A DNA stretch of 41,502 nt, taken from assembly GCA_030682615.1 (NCBI GenBank), contig JAUXNY010000150.1, positions 1 through 41,502 of the forward strand. The letters are read 5' to 3'. Source of the DNA: Candidatus Aquicultor sp. (GTDB taxonomy: Bacteria; Actinomycetota; Aquicultoria; Aquicultorales; Aquicultoraceae). Position numbers and translations under genes: made by a program. The notes beneath the pieces were generated by a model. The model searched no databases. It was not told where the DNA came from and was given only the letters and a program-made list of their open reading frames with translations. Each line of letters starts with the position of its first letter. Positions within the stretch are counted from its first letter, which is position 1. This document shows positions 27,006 to 35,010 of the stretch, piece by piece.

Positions 27006-27461
27006 TTAGGGCACTGAGTGAGAGCCCGGTATGAGATCGTTCGCGTCTTCGTCCTCAACGACCGGTTCGGGCGGCGCTGCTCTTTCAACGGCCGCCGGCG
27101 CAATGCCGCCACCGCTCGAAACTGATGGAGCCGGTGCTGCGTCAGTAGTTATACCGCGGTCTGCCAGGTCTTTTATCCTGTCCTTCTGCCATTTCGGCGT
27201 GAATTCCTGCTCTTGTCCTTCAAATTGGCCCATACCTTTCGGCATGGCGTTCGAGCCATCGCGAATAACGAACGGGTTCTGCTCCTTCTCCTTCTTCGCT
27301 TCATCGTCGACTTTTGCAAAGAAATCGTTTTTTGGGGATTGCAGGTTTACCTGGTTTCGGTCGATGTTGAAAAACATAAAACCGCTGGCCCCGATGAGCA
27401 TCGCTGACAACAGGAAGATAAGCTTCTCAAAAGGGGAGCGCCGCGTCTTCTTCTTTTTCAA
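27006..27461 (-). CDS. single-pass membrane protein of unknown function
   Basis: I do not recognise this 151-residue protein. It starts with a Lys/Arg patch (KKKKTRRSPFEK), then one membrane segment (LIFLLSAMLIGASGFMFF, about 14-31), so the rest should lie outside. The outer part is charged (VDDEAKKEKEQNPFVIRDG), has GMGQFEGQEQEFTPKWQKDR, and ends in an Ala/Pro/Glu-rich low-complexity tail. I chose the TTG at 27461 because AGGAG lies six bases upstream; the open frame continues 57 codons further with no such site. It is convergent with menG, with 89 nt between the stops. Confidence 0.65.
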   Translation of the reverse strand: MKKKKTRRSPFEKLIFLLSAMLIGASGFMFFNIDRNQVNLQSPKNDFFAKVDDEAKKEKEQNPFVIRDGSNAMPKGMGQFEGQEQEFTPKWQKDRIKDLADRGITTDAAPAPSVSSGGGIAPAAVERAAPPEPVVEDEDANDLIPGSHSVP

Positions 27462-27807
27462 AACAATCTCCTGAATAAAGAGGAACAAACCATTCTTAAG
27501 ATAATAATACCTGATTTTCACCGCAACCGGAAGCTTTACTAGTAGTAATCTTAGTCCCAGCCACTCCGGCTGTTTTAGAAAATCTATCTCAAATGCGACG
27601 TCAGGGCATGGAGCGCTTAATAGGCGGCGCATCGATGAGTCTTTGCCTCATACGAGAAGTGTAAAGAATGACGCTATTGGCCGATATTATTAATGCAAAA
27701 AGATGAAGCGCTTTGCAGCTGGGAGGCGCCACGCTGGAATTGCGATTCCAATACGACATTATGTTTAGCAAGATGTCGCATGTGGAATCACCTTAGGAGG
27801 TGCGGGC
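27462..27807. other. 346-nt gap with two tandem inverted repeats
   Basis: The region separates the divergent genes at 27461 (-) and 27808 (+). It contains TGGAAT-TGCG-ATTCCA (27735-27750) and CGACAT...ATGTCG (27754-27778), both in the presumed leader of the small protein. I see no convincing promoter; reading frames inside have no ribosome binding site or family match. Confidence 0.5.
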
Positions 27808-27981
27808 ATGTTCAAAGACCGATGTCGATTAGAACGACGCAGAGACGACGACTGGAAGACCTGGACCAGGGTCGCCGAGGAAGGTCAGAGAATAAATATG
27901 GAGTTTAGCAGGGAATCGAAGCTGATTGCCGAAAGAACTAAGGAACTCGTTGATTCGATCAAAGACGACAGTGCCGCATAA
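27808..27981 (+). CDS. small charged protein, 57 residues, unknown
   Basis: Not recognised. An ATG at 27808 follows a full AGGAGG seven bases upstream, and the frame reads 57 residues to a TAA at 27979. The product is very charged: an Arg/Asp-rich first part (DRCRLERRRDDDWKTWTRV), then a likely amphipathic helix (SRESKLIAERTKELVDSIKD). No membrane segment. The strong ribosome binding site and the 30-nt distance to the GlsB-like gene suggest a real gene in one transcript; the function is unknown. Confidence 0.6.
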   Translation: MFKDRCRLERRRDDDWKTWTRVAEEGQRINMEFSRESKLIAERTKELVDSIKDDSAA

Positions 27982-28011
27982 TACCGCTTAATAGTTGGGA
28001 GCGATGACGGA

Positions 28012-28266
28012 ATGGGCATTTTAGCATGGATAGTTCTGGGTTTGGTCGCAGGCACGATTGCGCGACTGCTCGTCCCGGGGAAGCAACCAGGTGGGTGTGT
28101 GACCACTATAGCCCTCGGTGTAGTCGGCGCGCTCATCGGCGGTTACATCGGCAGTATTCTTACCGGTGAGGGCATAAGCGGCATTAATAATTGGAGCGTC
28201 TTTCTGGCGATAGTCGGTTCGGTCATATTGATTTTTGTCTGGAGCAGGTTGTTCGGCAAGAGCTAG
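28012..28266 (+). CDS. GlsB/YeaQ/YmgE family stress membrane protein
   Basis: Small hydrophobic protein of the transglycosylase-associated (GlsB/YeaQ/YmgE) family, 84 residues with three membrane segments (about 3-20, 32-50, 61-78). Seen: WIVLGLVAGTIARLLVPGKQPGG and the glycine-rich VVGALIGGYIGSIL, both typical. Members are often induced by envelope or general stress but the molecular role is unclear. GGGAG lies 10 nt upstream of the ATG. Confidence 0.88.
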   Translation: MGILAWIVLGLVAGTIARLLVPGKQPGGCVTTIALGVVGALIGGYIGSILTGEGISGINNWSVFLAIVGSVILIFVWSRLFGKS

Positions 28267-28293
28267 TCTATCAAATCTTTTCAGGGGTGCCGA

Positions 28294-28764
28294 ATGATCA
28301 ACCTCGATATTCCCGGCAGGGGAATATATCAGCTAAAGAGCCTGGTTCTCGATATGAACGGCACCATAGCGTTCGACGGGATAATCCCCGAAACGGTAAT
28401 AGGGCGCCTGCAAAAGCTCTCCGGAGGGCTTGAGATATACGTCATAACCGCCGACACCCACGGTCGGCTCGACTCGCAGCGAGACAAATTACCCGCCGGC
28501 ATCCAAAAGGTCACACCACCCGGCGAGGGTTTACAGAAAGCCGAGTTTCTGGAGAATCTGGGCGCGGAGACAGCGGTGGCCATCGGCAACGGTGCCAACG
28601 ACGTCGCGATGCTCAAACTAGCCAAACTCGCTATCGCTGTCATCGGAGGTGAAGGCTGCTCCGCCGAAGTGCTCGAGGCCGCCGATATCATAACGAAGTC
28701 TCCGGAGGATGCGCTAGACCTCTTGCTCAACACCAACCGGCTTATCGCGACGTTGCGGATGTAA
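28294..28764 (+). CDS. HAD-family soluble P-type-ATPase-like phosphatase
   Basis: Small HAD protein, 156 residues, resembling the P domain of P-type ATPases as a free-standing protein. Motif I is LDMNGTI: the nucleophile Asp is present and the second position is Asn as in some soluble P-type-like HADs. Motif II is VITADTHG, motif IV GNGANDVAML. No cap domain is visible and no membrane segment. Substrate unknown. The ATG follows AGGGG by six bases; it lies 27 nt after the GlsB-like gene. Confidence 0.8.
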   Translation: MINLDIPGRGIYQLKSLVLDMNGTIAFDGIIPETVIGRLQKLSGGLEIYVITADTHGRLDSQRDKLPAGIQKVTPPGEGLQKAEFLENLGAETAVAIGNGANDVAMLKLAKLAIAVIGGEGCSAEVLEAADIITKSPEDALDLLLNTNRLIATLRM

Positions 28765-28934
28765 GTTCTTCTCGAAATAACCCCAAATCCTAAAAAATAA
28801 TCAGCTTGCCCAGAAATATTTTTAATCGGCTTTTAGGCTGTGCCAGCAGCCCGCTTGCTTGATTCCCGTTCGTTGTAAAAACAAATAGTTCTATGAAAAA
28901 TGAAAGGAAAGTGATAGTTTTTGGAGAATAGTAG

Positions 28935-28965
28935 TTGCAGAGTGGAACAAAGTGGAGTAGAGTGG
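28935..28965 (+). promoter_or_regulatory. MraZ operator boxes and candidate mraZ promoter
   Basis: Three exact AGTGG repeats start at 28941, 28951 and 28961, 10 bp apart, so they face the same side of the helix. This is the expected arrangement of the MraZ box, a triple GTGG/TGGG-type direct repeat that MraZ binds to repress its own operon. A weak promoter, TTGCAG (28935-28940), 17 nt, TAGAGT (28958-28963), would put the boxes inside it. The rest of the 232-nt gap before mraZ shows no gene. Confidence 0.75.
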
Positions 28966-28996
28966 TTTGTACAGTCAACGCCGAGGGGACAACGCA

Positions 28997-29428
28997 TTGT
29001 TTTTTGGAGAGCATTATCATTCGGTAGATGAAAAGGGAAGAATCATTCTGCCCGCGAAGTTTAGAGAAGCATTCGCGGATGGGCTTTTTATCACGAAATC
29101 GTTCGACAACTGTCTTCTGGTTTACACAAAAAAAGATTGGTTTGAGATAGTCGAGAAGATCAACTCGCTGCCAACGACGAAAGCGAGTGTGCGGAACTAC
29201 CAGCGATTCTTTATCGGTAGCGCTGTCGAGGGAGAAGTAAGCCGGCAGGGAAGAATATCGATAGCCCAGAATCTGAGGGATTTTGCGGCACTCGATAAGG
29301 ATATAGTAATTGTCGGTTTAGCGAACAAGATCGAGATATGGGAAAAGGAGAAATACGAGGAGCACATTGCCGGCGCTGAGCAGGCCGCGGCCGAGATTGC
29401 GGAAGAAATCGCGGAATTTGGCGTATAG
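28997..29428 (+). CDS. mraZ: MraZ transcriptional regulator
   Basis: First gene of the division and cell-wall (dcw) cluster; MraZ is an AbrB-like DNA-binding protein forming rings and repressing its own operon. The 143 residues are the usual length, with FFGEHYHSVDEKGRIILPAK and a second copy of the fold near GEVSRQGRISIAQNLRDFA, each carrying an AbrB-like half. The TTG at 28997 has GAGGGG eight bases upstream and gives the family start; a TTG at 28967 would add ten residues. Three AGTGG boxes lie just upstream. Confidence 0.93.
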   Translation: MFFGEHYHSVDEKGRIILPAKFREAFADGLFITKSFDNCLLVYTKKDWFEIVEKINSLPTTKASVRNYQRFFIGSAVEGEVSRQGRISIAQNLRDFAALDKDIVIVGLANKIEIWEKEKYEEHIAGAEQAAAEIAEEIAEFGV

Positions 29429-29437
29429 GGCACAGAA

Positions 29438-30376
29438 ATGGAATATTATCACGAACCCGTTTTGCTGGCTGAGGTCCTACAGCACTTACATTGCACTAAT
29501 GGTAGCACAGTCATAGACTGCACTTTGGGCGGGGCAGGACATGCAGAGGCAATACTAGATTTGATCAAGCCGGAAGGCTACTTACTAGGGATCGACGCAG
29601 ATGACGCAGCACTGGACGCAGCAAGGGTTAGACTAGCACGCTTCAGCCAGCAAATATTTTCTTTAGTAAAAGGCAATTTTAGGGATTTAGATCGAATACT
29701 GACCGGCGCAGGCCTCCATGCGGTCGACGGGGTTCTGTTCGATCTCGGAGTCTCCTCCGTACAGTTTGACAGGGCCGAGAGGGGGTTCAGTTATCGGTTT
29801 GACGCTCCGCTCGATATGCGGATGGACCAAACCGCAAGCCTGACCGCCGCAGAAATCGTCAACACGTATGGGGAGGCGGAGCTTTCACGAATCATCAAAG
29901 AGTATGGCGAGGAAAGATGGGCGCATCGAATCGCCTCCTTAATCGTGAAAGCTAGAAGAAAGCGCCCAATCGGTACGACCTTTGAGTTGGTGGACATCAT
30001 CAAAGATGCTATACCGGCTCCCGCTAGGCGCAAGGGAGGACATCCCGCCAAGCGGACCTTTCAGGCTATACGAATCGCTGTCAATGATGAGCTAAGCATT
30101 CTTGAGAATAGTTTTAGGGATGCCGTCAGGTGGTTGAGGCCGCACGGGAGGCTGGTCGTAATTTCGTACCATTCGCTCGAGGACAAAGTCGCCAAGAGCG
30201 TAATCAATGATTTAGCCACGGTGTGTCTTTGTCCACCCGATTTGCCTGTATGTAGTTGCGGTCTCAAGCCGCAGTTGCGTGTTGTGACAAGAAAAGCAAT
30301 AAGGCCGGAACCAAAAGAGCTGGCCGATAACCCACGAGCGGAAAGCGCCCGTCTGCGGGCAGCGGAGAAATTGTAA
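29438..30376 (+). CDS. rsmH: 16S rRNA m4C1402 methyltransferase
   Basis: SAM-dependent methyltransferase RsmH (MraW) acting on the N4 of C1402 in 16S rRNA; 312 residues. Seen: the start YHEPVLLAEVLQHL, SAM motif DCTLGGAGHAEAIL, GVLFDLGVSSVQFD, RGFSYRFDAPLDMRMD, and GRLVVISYHSLEDKVAK, all RsmH signatures. The gene starts 9 nt after mraZ with only a weak AGGGCAC site. Confidence 0.97.
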   Translation: MEYYHEPVLLAEVLQHLHCTNGSTVIDCTLGGAGHAEAILDLIKPEGYLLGIDADDAALDAARVRLARFSQQIFSLVKGNFRDLDRILTGAGLHAVDGVLFDLGVSSVQFDRAERGFSYRFDAPLDMRMDQTASLTAAEIVNTYGEAELSRIIKEYGEERWAHRIASLIVKARRKRPIGTTFELVDIIKDAIPAPARRKGGHPAKRTFQAIRIAVNDELSILENSFRDAVRWLRPHGRLVVISYHSLEDKVAKSVINDLATVCLCPPDLPVCSCGLKPQLRVVTRKAIRPEPKELADNPRAESARLRAAEKL

Positions 30377-30379
30377 GAG

Positions 30380-30832
30380 GTGAGGACAATACAAGCAGCA
30401 CAAAAAGTCGCAGTGAAGCACCAGGTAAGACCCCAGGAACGGCCTAAAAAACGGCATAACCTAAGAGTCATAGATGAGAATTCGCGTCGTGTATCGACGT
30501 CAAGAAGAGCATCATCTTCAATAGAAATTCCTTTTCCGCTATTCGTCCTTTCCGTTTCCGCGCTTACGGCCTGTATTATTCTTAACGTCGCGCAACAAGC
30601 GCTGGTCTCTCAACTGAGCTATCAGACCGAGATGGTCAAGAAAGAGATTCAAATAGCCCAACAGGAACAGGACAAACTTCTGGCACGCAAGGCAAAGCTT
30701 GAGTCGCCGCAGAGAATCGAGTCGGTCGCTATTAATAAGTTGTCTATGGTTAAAGCGCCGAAGGTCTCGTATCTTCGGGTAGCGGTTGGCGGTCCCGAAC
30801 CGGCTTATGACAATAATCCCGCAGAGCAATAG
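30380..30832 (+). CDS. ftsL: FtsL-like division protein
   Basis: Small bitopic division protein in the usual ftsL place between rsmH and ftsI; 150 residues. A basic cytoplasmic N-terminus (1-48) precedes one membrane segment (about 51-72, PLFVLSVSALTACIILNV), then a leucine/glutamine coiled coil (75-108) and a short tail with ESVAINKLSMV, similar to the end of FtsL/DivIC proteins. FtsL with FtsB/DivIC activates FtsWI at the septum. The start is a GTG three bases after rsmH and has no well-spaced ribosome binding site, so it is uncertain; another GTG lies at 30413. Confidence 0.82.
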   Translation: MRTIQAAQKVAVKHQVRPQERPKKRHNLRVIDENSRRVSTSRRASSSIEIPFPLFVLSVSALTACIILNVAQQALVSQLSYQTEMVKKEIQIAQQEQDKLLARKAKLESPQRIESVAINKLSMVKAPKVSYLRVAVGGPEPAYDNNPAEQ

Positions 30833-30886
30833 AGGATAGAACAAACAACCGGCGTTCAGCTGTTGTCATTGCAGTAGATAGAACGT

Positions 30887-30895
30887 TGGTATAGA
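30887..30895 (+). promoter_or_regulatory. candidate extended -10 before ftsI
   Basis: TGGTATAGA fits TGn-TATAnn; a TTGCAG lies 15 nt before the hexamer. Start would be near 30902 in the 148-nt ftsL-ftsI spacer. Confidence 0.3.
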
Positions 30896-30980
30896 GTGTT
30901 GTTTTGGCATGTCGTAGTCCTTGTTTAAATAAGCCAAATGACCGACTCGGCGGAACAGGGCGGAAAAGGGAAGATAACCC

Positions 30981-32681
30981 GTGGGCAAAAATCGTGTGCT
31001 TGAAATACGTCTAAAATTCCTGCTCGCCATCATAATCGTCGGTCTAATGACTGTTTCAGGACGGCTCTTTTTCGTCCAAGCGATGTCCTCGTCCGAATAC
31101 GACGAAATGGCCGAGAGACAAAGGCTCCGTGTAATAGAGCTACCCTCGAAGAGAGGCGAAATCCTGGATAGAAACGGCAGCGAACTTGCGGTCAATATAT
31201 TGATGGACTCGGTCTACGCAACCCCCTACCTTATAGATGACCCGAAGAACTTCGCGAAGAAACTGGCCCCGATTTTAAAGAAAGATGAACGAAAGCTGTT
31301 GGATTCCCTTATTAAACAGTCGGGGTTCATTTATCTTGTCAGGAAAACCGATTCCAAGACTCTCGCACAGATAAAGAAAATCGTCGAAGAAGACGAGGTT
31401 AAAGGGATAGGCTATATAAAAGAGAGCAAGCGCCATTATCCGAACGGCTCGTTAGCGGGGCATGTCATAGGGTTTGCCGGCATGGACAACCACGGCCTCG
31501 GCGGCCTTGAGTTAGAATACAACGAGCTTCTCTACGGCAAACCGGGGAGGATAGTAGCCGAGAAGGATGGTCAGGGCAGACCCATCCCTCGAAGCATCCA
31601 ATCATCGTCACGACCGATCGACGGGGCCAGTATCAAAATCACGATTGACCGGGAGATACAGTACAAGGCCGAGCTGGAGTTGGCGAAGGCAGTCGAGGAG
31701 TATAAAGCCAAATCGGGCAGCGTGGTCGTCATGAACTCTAAGACCGGCGAAATCTACGCGATGGCGAACGTGCCCTGCTATAACCCGAATAAACTTGAGA
31801 CGCTCGACGACACCAATCTCCGCAACAAAGCTATAACAGACCTCTATGAGCCTGGCTCGACGATGAAGGCGGTTATCGCGGCTGTTGCTCTTGAAGAGAA
31901 GGTTTGCAGCCCTTCGACGGCGTTCTATTTAGAACCGACGATTAGGGTCGGGTCGAAGAATATCAAGGAATCGCACCCGAGACCGGCGAAGAACTTCACC
32001 TTCGCTGAGATTGTGCAGGAATCGAGCAACGTCGGCATGGTCAAAGTCGGCGTCTTGCTCGGCAAAGAGCGAATCGATAAATACCTTAAGCGCTTCGAGT
32101 TTAACAAATCTTGCGACGTAGATTTTCCCGGCGAAGCTAGAGGATATTATCCGCAGGTCGAGAACTGGTCTAAGATGTCGCTAGCTAACATACCGTTTGG
32201 GCAGGGTATTTGTACGACACAACTGGCTATGACAAAAGCGATGGCGACCATTGCCAACGATGGTGTTCCTACCCGCCCGCATTTTCTAATAGAGGCGGCA
32301 GGTCCGCGTGGCCGAATTGTTGAAAAGACGGAAATCGTGAATGGAAAACGCGTTCTCGATGTCGCTACCGCCGGGCAGATGAGGGTAATTCTCGAAAACA
32401 CAGTCTTAGTCGGGACCGGCAAGCAGGCCAAGGTGGCCGGGTATCGCGTGGGCGGAAAGACGGGAACCGCTCAAAAGGCCAAAGTCGGCGGGCGCGGATA
32501 TGAGCAAGGCAAATATATCGCTTCCTTCATGGGTATGACCCCTATGAACGACCCTCAGCTGGTAATATCGGTCGTTATTGACGAGCCCCAACAGAGCATT
32601 TACGGCGGGTCGGTCGCGGCGCCGGTTTTCAGCAAAATAGCCGAGTTCTCGCTGCGATATCTTAAAATACCACCGGAATAA
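30981..32681 (+). CDS. ftsI: septal peptidoglycan transpeptidase FtsI (PBP class B)
   Basis: Class B penicillin-binding protein that crosslinks septal peptidoglycan with FtsW; 566 residues. An N-terminal membrane anchor (about 12-32) is followed by the class B dimerisation region (SKRGEILDRNGSELAV, about 56-71) and the transpeptidase domain with S293-T-M-K296, S348-S-N350 and K493-T-G-T. No C-terminal PASTA repeats are present, unlike SpoVD or PBP2x proteins. The start is GTG at 30981. Confidence 0.95.
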   Translation: MGKNRVLEIRLKFLLAIIIVGLMTVSGRLFFVQAMSSSEYDEMAERQRLRVIELPSKRGEILDRNGSELAVNILMDSVYATPYLIDDPKNFAKKLAPILKKDERKLLDSLIKQSGFIYLVRKTDSKTLAQIKKIVEEDEVKGIGYIKESKRHYPNGSLAGHVIGFAGMDNHGLGGLELEYNELLYGKPGRIVAEKDGQGRPIPRSIQSSSRPIDGASIKITIDREIQYKAELELAKAVEEYKAKSGSVVVMNSKTGEIYAMANVPCYNPNKLETLDDTNLRNKAITDLYEPGSTMKAVIAAVALEEKVCSPSTAFYLEPTIRVGSKNIKESHPRPAKNFTFAEIVQESSNVGMVKVGVLLGKERIDKYLKRFEFNKSCDVDFPGEARGYYPQVENWSKMSLANIPFGQGICTTQLAMTKAMATIANDGVPTRPHFLIEAAGPRGRIVEKTEIVNGKRVLDVATAGQMRVILENTVLVGTGKQAKVAGYRVGGKTGTAQKAKVGGRGYEQGKYIASFMGMTPMNDPQLVISVVIDEPQQSIYGGSVAAPVFSKIAEFSLRYLKIPPE

Positions 32682-32865
32682 CAAGCGCGCGCATAGGCAG
32701 CCTAGCTCTAAAGACAGGCGCGAGCCGGTTATTTTGGAAAATATATAGAAGATTGTGCATGGTTTGCAATAAGAATCGTCAAGTCCGTCGCATTTCGATG
32801 AGTGGGCGCACAAATCGACGGTCAACGGTTTCAGCACTAGTGATGGCATCAGAAGGGGGCGGAAG

Positions 32866-33465
32866 ATGGCAAGGAATAAAGCAAAACACAGAGCACAAAG
32901 AGTGGAGAAGCGTTTAGATCAACCCAGGAAGGTGACGGCAGAACCGCACGCGGAGACAAGGATCTTTCCCGGCCGGAAGCGTGTGGTTAAACACGAGAGC
33001 AAGCCGACTATCAAGGTATTGCACGAACTAGCGGAAGCGCTTACGAGGAAACGCAAGCCCAAGCTGGTCAACGCGGAAAGAATAGTGTCTGTCGAAGCAA
33101 GGCGCCAGATGAAAATCGTCGCCGAGCCCCGTACCGTGGTCCCTTCCTTCGAGTTCAGGCTCGACGCGTTGTCGGATAACGGATATTTGTGGCGCAATGA
33201 ATACCAGGAGCTGCTGGCCTGTTCTGATGTCGATACAGCCGTTTTTAAGAGCGGTCATGCGGAAATCATCGAAGGCGATTCGGGCATCGATATCTTGAGG
33301 AGCATGGTCTTCTCCAATACCATGGACGAATCCTTCGCCGGGCAGATTGGATCTGGATATTTGTGGAAACATGAAAATGAAGCCCTTTTCGCGGGTTACG
33401 GGGGCTGCAATCATAAGGTCTCAGCTATAATAGACGACAACGAGAGTTTTTTTATGGTTCACTAA
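32866..33465 (+). CDS. unknown protein with duplicated GYLW motif in the dcw cluster
   Basis: Not recognised: 199 residues, no membrane segment or signal peptide. The first about 95 residues are very basic (RNKAKHRAQRVEKRLDQP; TRKRKPKLVNAER). The second part contains two similar units 58 residues apart: NGYLWRNEYQELLA (105-118) and SGYLWKHENEALFA (163-176), each followed by an acidic stretch. This suggests an internal duplication of a short domain joined to a basic, possibly nucleic-acid- or membrane-surface-binding arm. The ATG has GGGGCGGAAG upstream. It lies between ftsI and murE, where dcw clusters do not normally have this gene, and murE has its own promoter just after it. Confidence 0.7.
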   Translation: MARNKAKHRAQRVEKRLDQPRKVTAEPHAETRIFPGRKRVVKHESKPTIKVLHELAEALTRKRKPKLVNAERIVSVEARRQMKIVAEPRTVVPSFEFRLDALSDNGYLWRNEYQELLACSDVDTAVFKSGHAEIIEGDSGIDILRSMVFSNTMDESFAGQIGSGYLWKHENEALFAGYGGCNHKVSAIIDDNESFFMVH

Positions 33466-33515
33466 TCGGGTTCAATCGAATAAACCATTGCTGCTAGACC
33501 GCGGCTTTTGTGCCT

Positions 33516-33524
33516 TGATATTAT
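33516..33524 (+). promoter_or_regulatory. extended -10 promoter of murE
   Basis: TGATATTAT matches TGn-TAnnnT; a second overlapping hexamer TATAAT is at 33524-33529. Start would lie at about 33531-33536, leaving a leader of 11-16 nt before the GTG at 33547. Confidence 0.5.
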
Positions 33525-33546
33525 ATAATGGTTTATGGAGGAGAGC

Positions 33547-35010
33547 GTGCGACTCAAAGACATTATTGCCGAAATCGAAGAGATCAAGGTCGAGGGCGAT
33601 CCCGGTATTGAGATATCGGGCTTGGCCTATGATTCGCGCCAGGTAAAAGGCGGCGAGCTTTTCTTCTGCATTCGCGGATTTAAAACCGACGGCCATGAGT
33701 TTGCCGGGCGTGCGCAAGACGCGGGGGCATCGGCGGTCATGGTAGAAGAGCTTTTGCCCGACCTATCGATAACGCAGGTCGTTGTCGCAGACACGCGCGT
33801 TGGTATGGCGCGGGCGGCGAGCGCTTTCTATGGGCATCCTACTCGCAAGATGAGGCTAGCCGGCGTAACCGGAACTAATGGGAAGACTACGACGACCTAT
33901 ATGATAGATTCGATATTTAGGTCATCGGGATATAAGACGGGCCTCATCGGCACCATCGAGTATCGGATTGGCGACGAAGTCTTTGCCGTTGAGCGAACCA
34001 CACCCGAATCACTCGATATACAGCGGCTCTTCGCGTCTATGGTCGATGCCGGTGTCGAGGCTGTATCGATTGAGGTATCATCTCATGCCATAGACCTTGC
34101 GCGGGTTGAGGCCTGTGATTTCAACGCGGTTGTCTTTACGAACTTGAGCCGGGAGCATCTGGACTATCACGGGACGATGGAGGAGTACTTCAAGGTCAAG
34201 CGCCGTATATTCGAAAGGACGTCCGGTCGGGATGTCGCACACGTCATCAATGTCGACGACCAATACGGACGCCGAATAATCGAAGAGACCGGACCGCCAC
34301 ACATAAGGTTTAGCTGTAAAGATAAAGTAGAGGTTTATGCCACAGGTATAGAAGCCAGAGCCGATGGTTCAACATTCGAGCTGCACGTGCCGGGGGCGCA
34401 GACGAGTGTAGCGCTCAGGTTGCCGGGTTTGTTCAATATACAAAACGCGTTGGCCGCGGCCGGAGTCGCATATTCACAAGGAATCGGGATTAATGTAATT
34501 AAAATCGGACTAGAGACGTTGGCGGCAGTGCCGGGGAGGTTCGAACGTATAGATTGCGGACAGGGTTTTAGTGTCATCGTCGATTATGCGCATACTCCCG
34601 ACAGCCTCGAAAAGGTCCTGACTGCGGCGCGAGAGATCACAACCGGAAGGCTGATAACGGTCTTTGGATGTGGAGGCGATCGCGACCGGGGAAAGCGGCC
34701 GTTAATGGGCAGGATTGGGACGCAATTGAGTGATTACGCAATCTTGACATCGGATAATCCGCGGAGCGAAGAGCCTGGGAAGATTATAGAGGAAATCGCA
34801 GAGGGAGTGCGTGCGCTAAACGGCAACGGCTATCATATCATCGAAGACAGAAGACTGGCTATCAAAGAGGCTATTGCTTGTGCCGGGAGCGGTGACACTG
34901 TGATCATAGCCGGTAAGGGTCATGAGGGCGGCCAGGAGATCAAGGGAGAAAAAATGCCCTTTGATGATAGAGATGTGGCTAGAGGCTACCTAGAGGAATT
35001 GAAGGGATGA
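33547..35010 (+). CDS. murE: UDP-MurNAc-L-Ala-D-Glu:diaminopimelate ligase
   Basis: Cytoplasmic Mur ligase adding the third residue to the peptidoglycan stem peptide; 487 residues from this start. Seen: the Mur P-loop GVTGTNGKTTTTYM, VSSHAIDLARVE, FTNLSREHLDYHGTMEEY, and the C-terminal TSDNPRSEEP. D-N-P-R is the motif associated with meso-diaminopimelate rather than lysine, so the wall is probably A1gamma. The GTG at 33547 is preceded by GGAGGAG; an ATG at 33535 in the same frame would add four residues but overlaps the predicted transcription start. Confidence 0.95.
   Translation: MRLKDIIAEIEEIKVEGDPGIEISGLAYDSRQVKGGELFFCIRGFKTDGHEFAGRAQDAGASAVMVEELLPDLSITQVVVADTRVGMARAASAFYGHPTRKMRLAGVTGTNGKTTTTYMIDSIFRSSGYKTGLIGTIEYRIGDEVFAVERTTPESLDIQRLFASMVDAGVEAVSIEVSSHAIDLARVEACDFNAVVFTNLSREHLDYHGTMEEYFKVKRRIFERTSGRDVAHVINVDDQYGRRIIEETGPPHIRFSCKDKVEVYATGIEARADGSTFELHVPGAQTSVALRLPGLFNIQNALAAAGVAYSQGIGINVIKIGLETLAAVPGRFERIDCGQGFSVIVDYAHTPDSLEKVLTAAREITTGRLITVFGCGGDRDRGKRPLMGRIGTQLSDYAILTSDNPRSEEPGKIIEEIAEGVRALNGNGYHIIEDRRLAIKEAIACAGSGDTVIIAGKGHEGGQEIKGEKMPFDDRDVARGYLEELKG

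Noticed and set aside
27693-27908. 71-residue frame overlapping the small gene at 27808
   Set aside because: No ribosome binding site; the other frame with AGGAGG before 27808 is better supported.
33535-33546. ATG at 33535 as murE start, leaderless
   Set aside because: The GTG at 33547 has GGAGGAG at good spacing and the predicted transcript begins just before it; the ATG remains possible.
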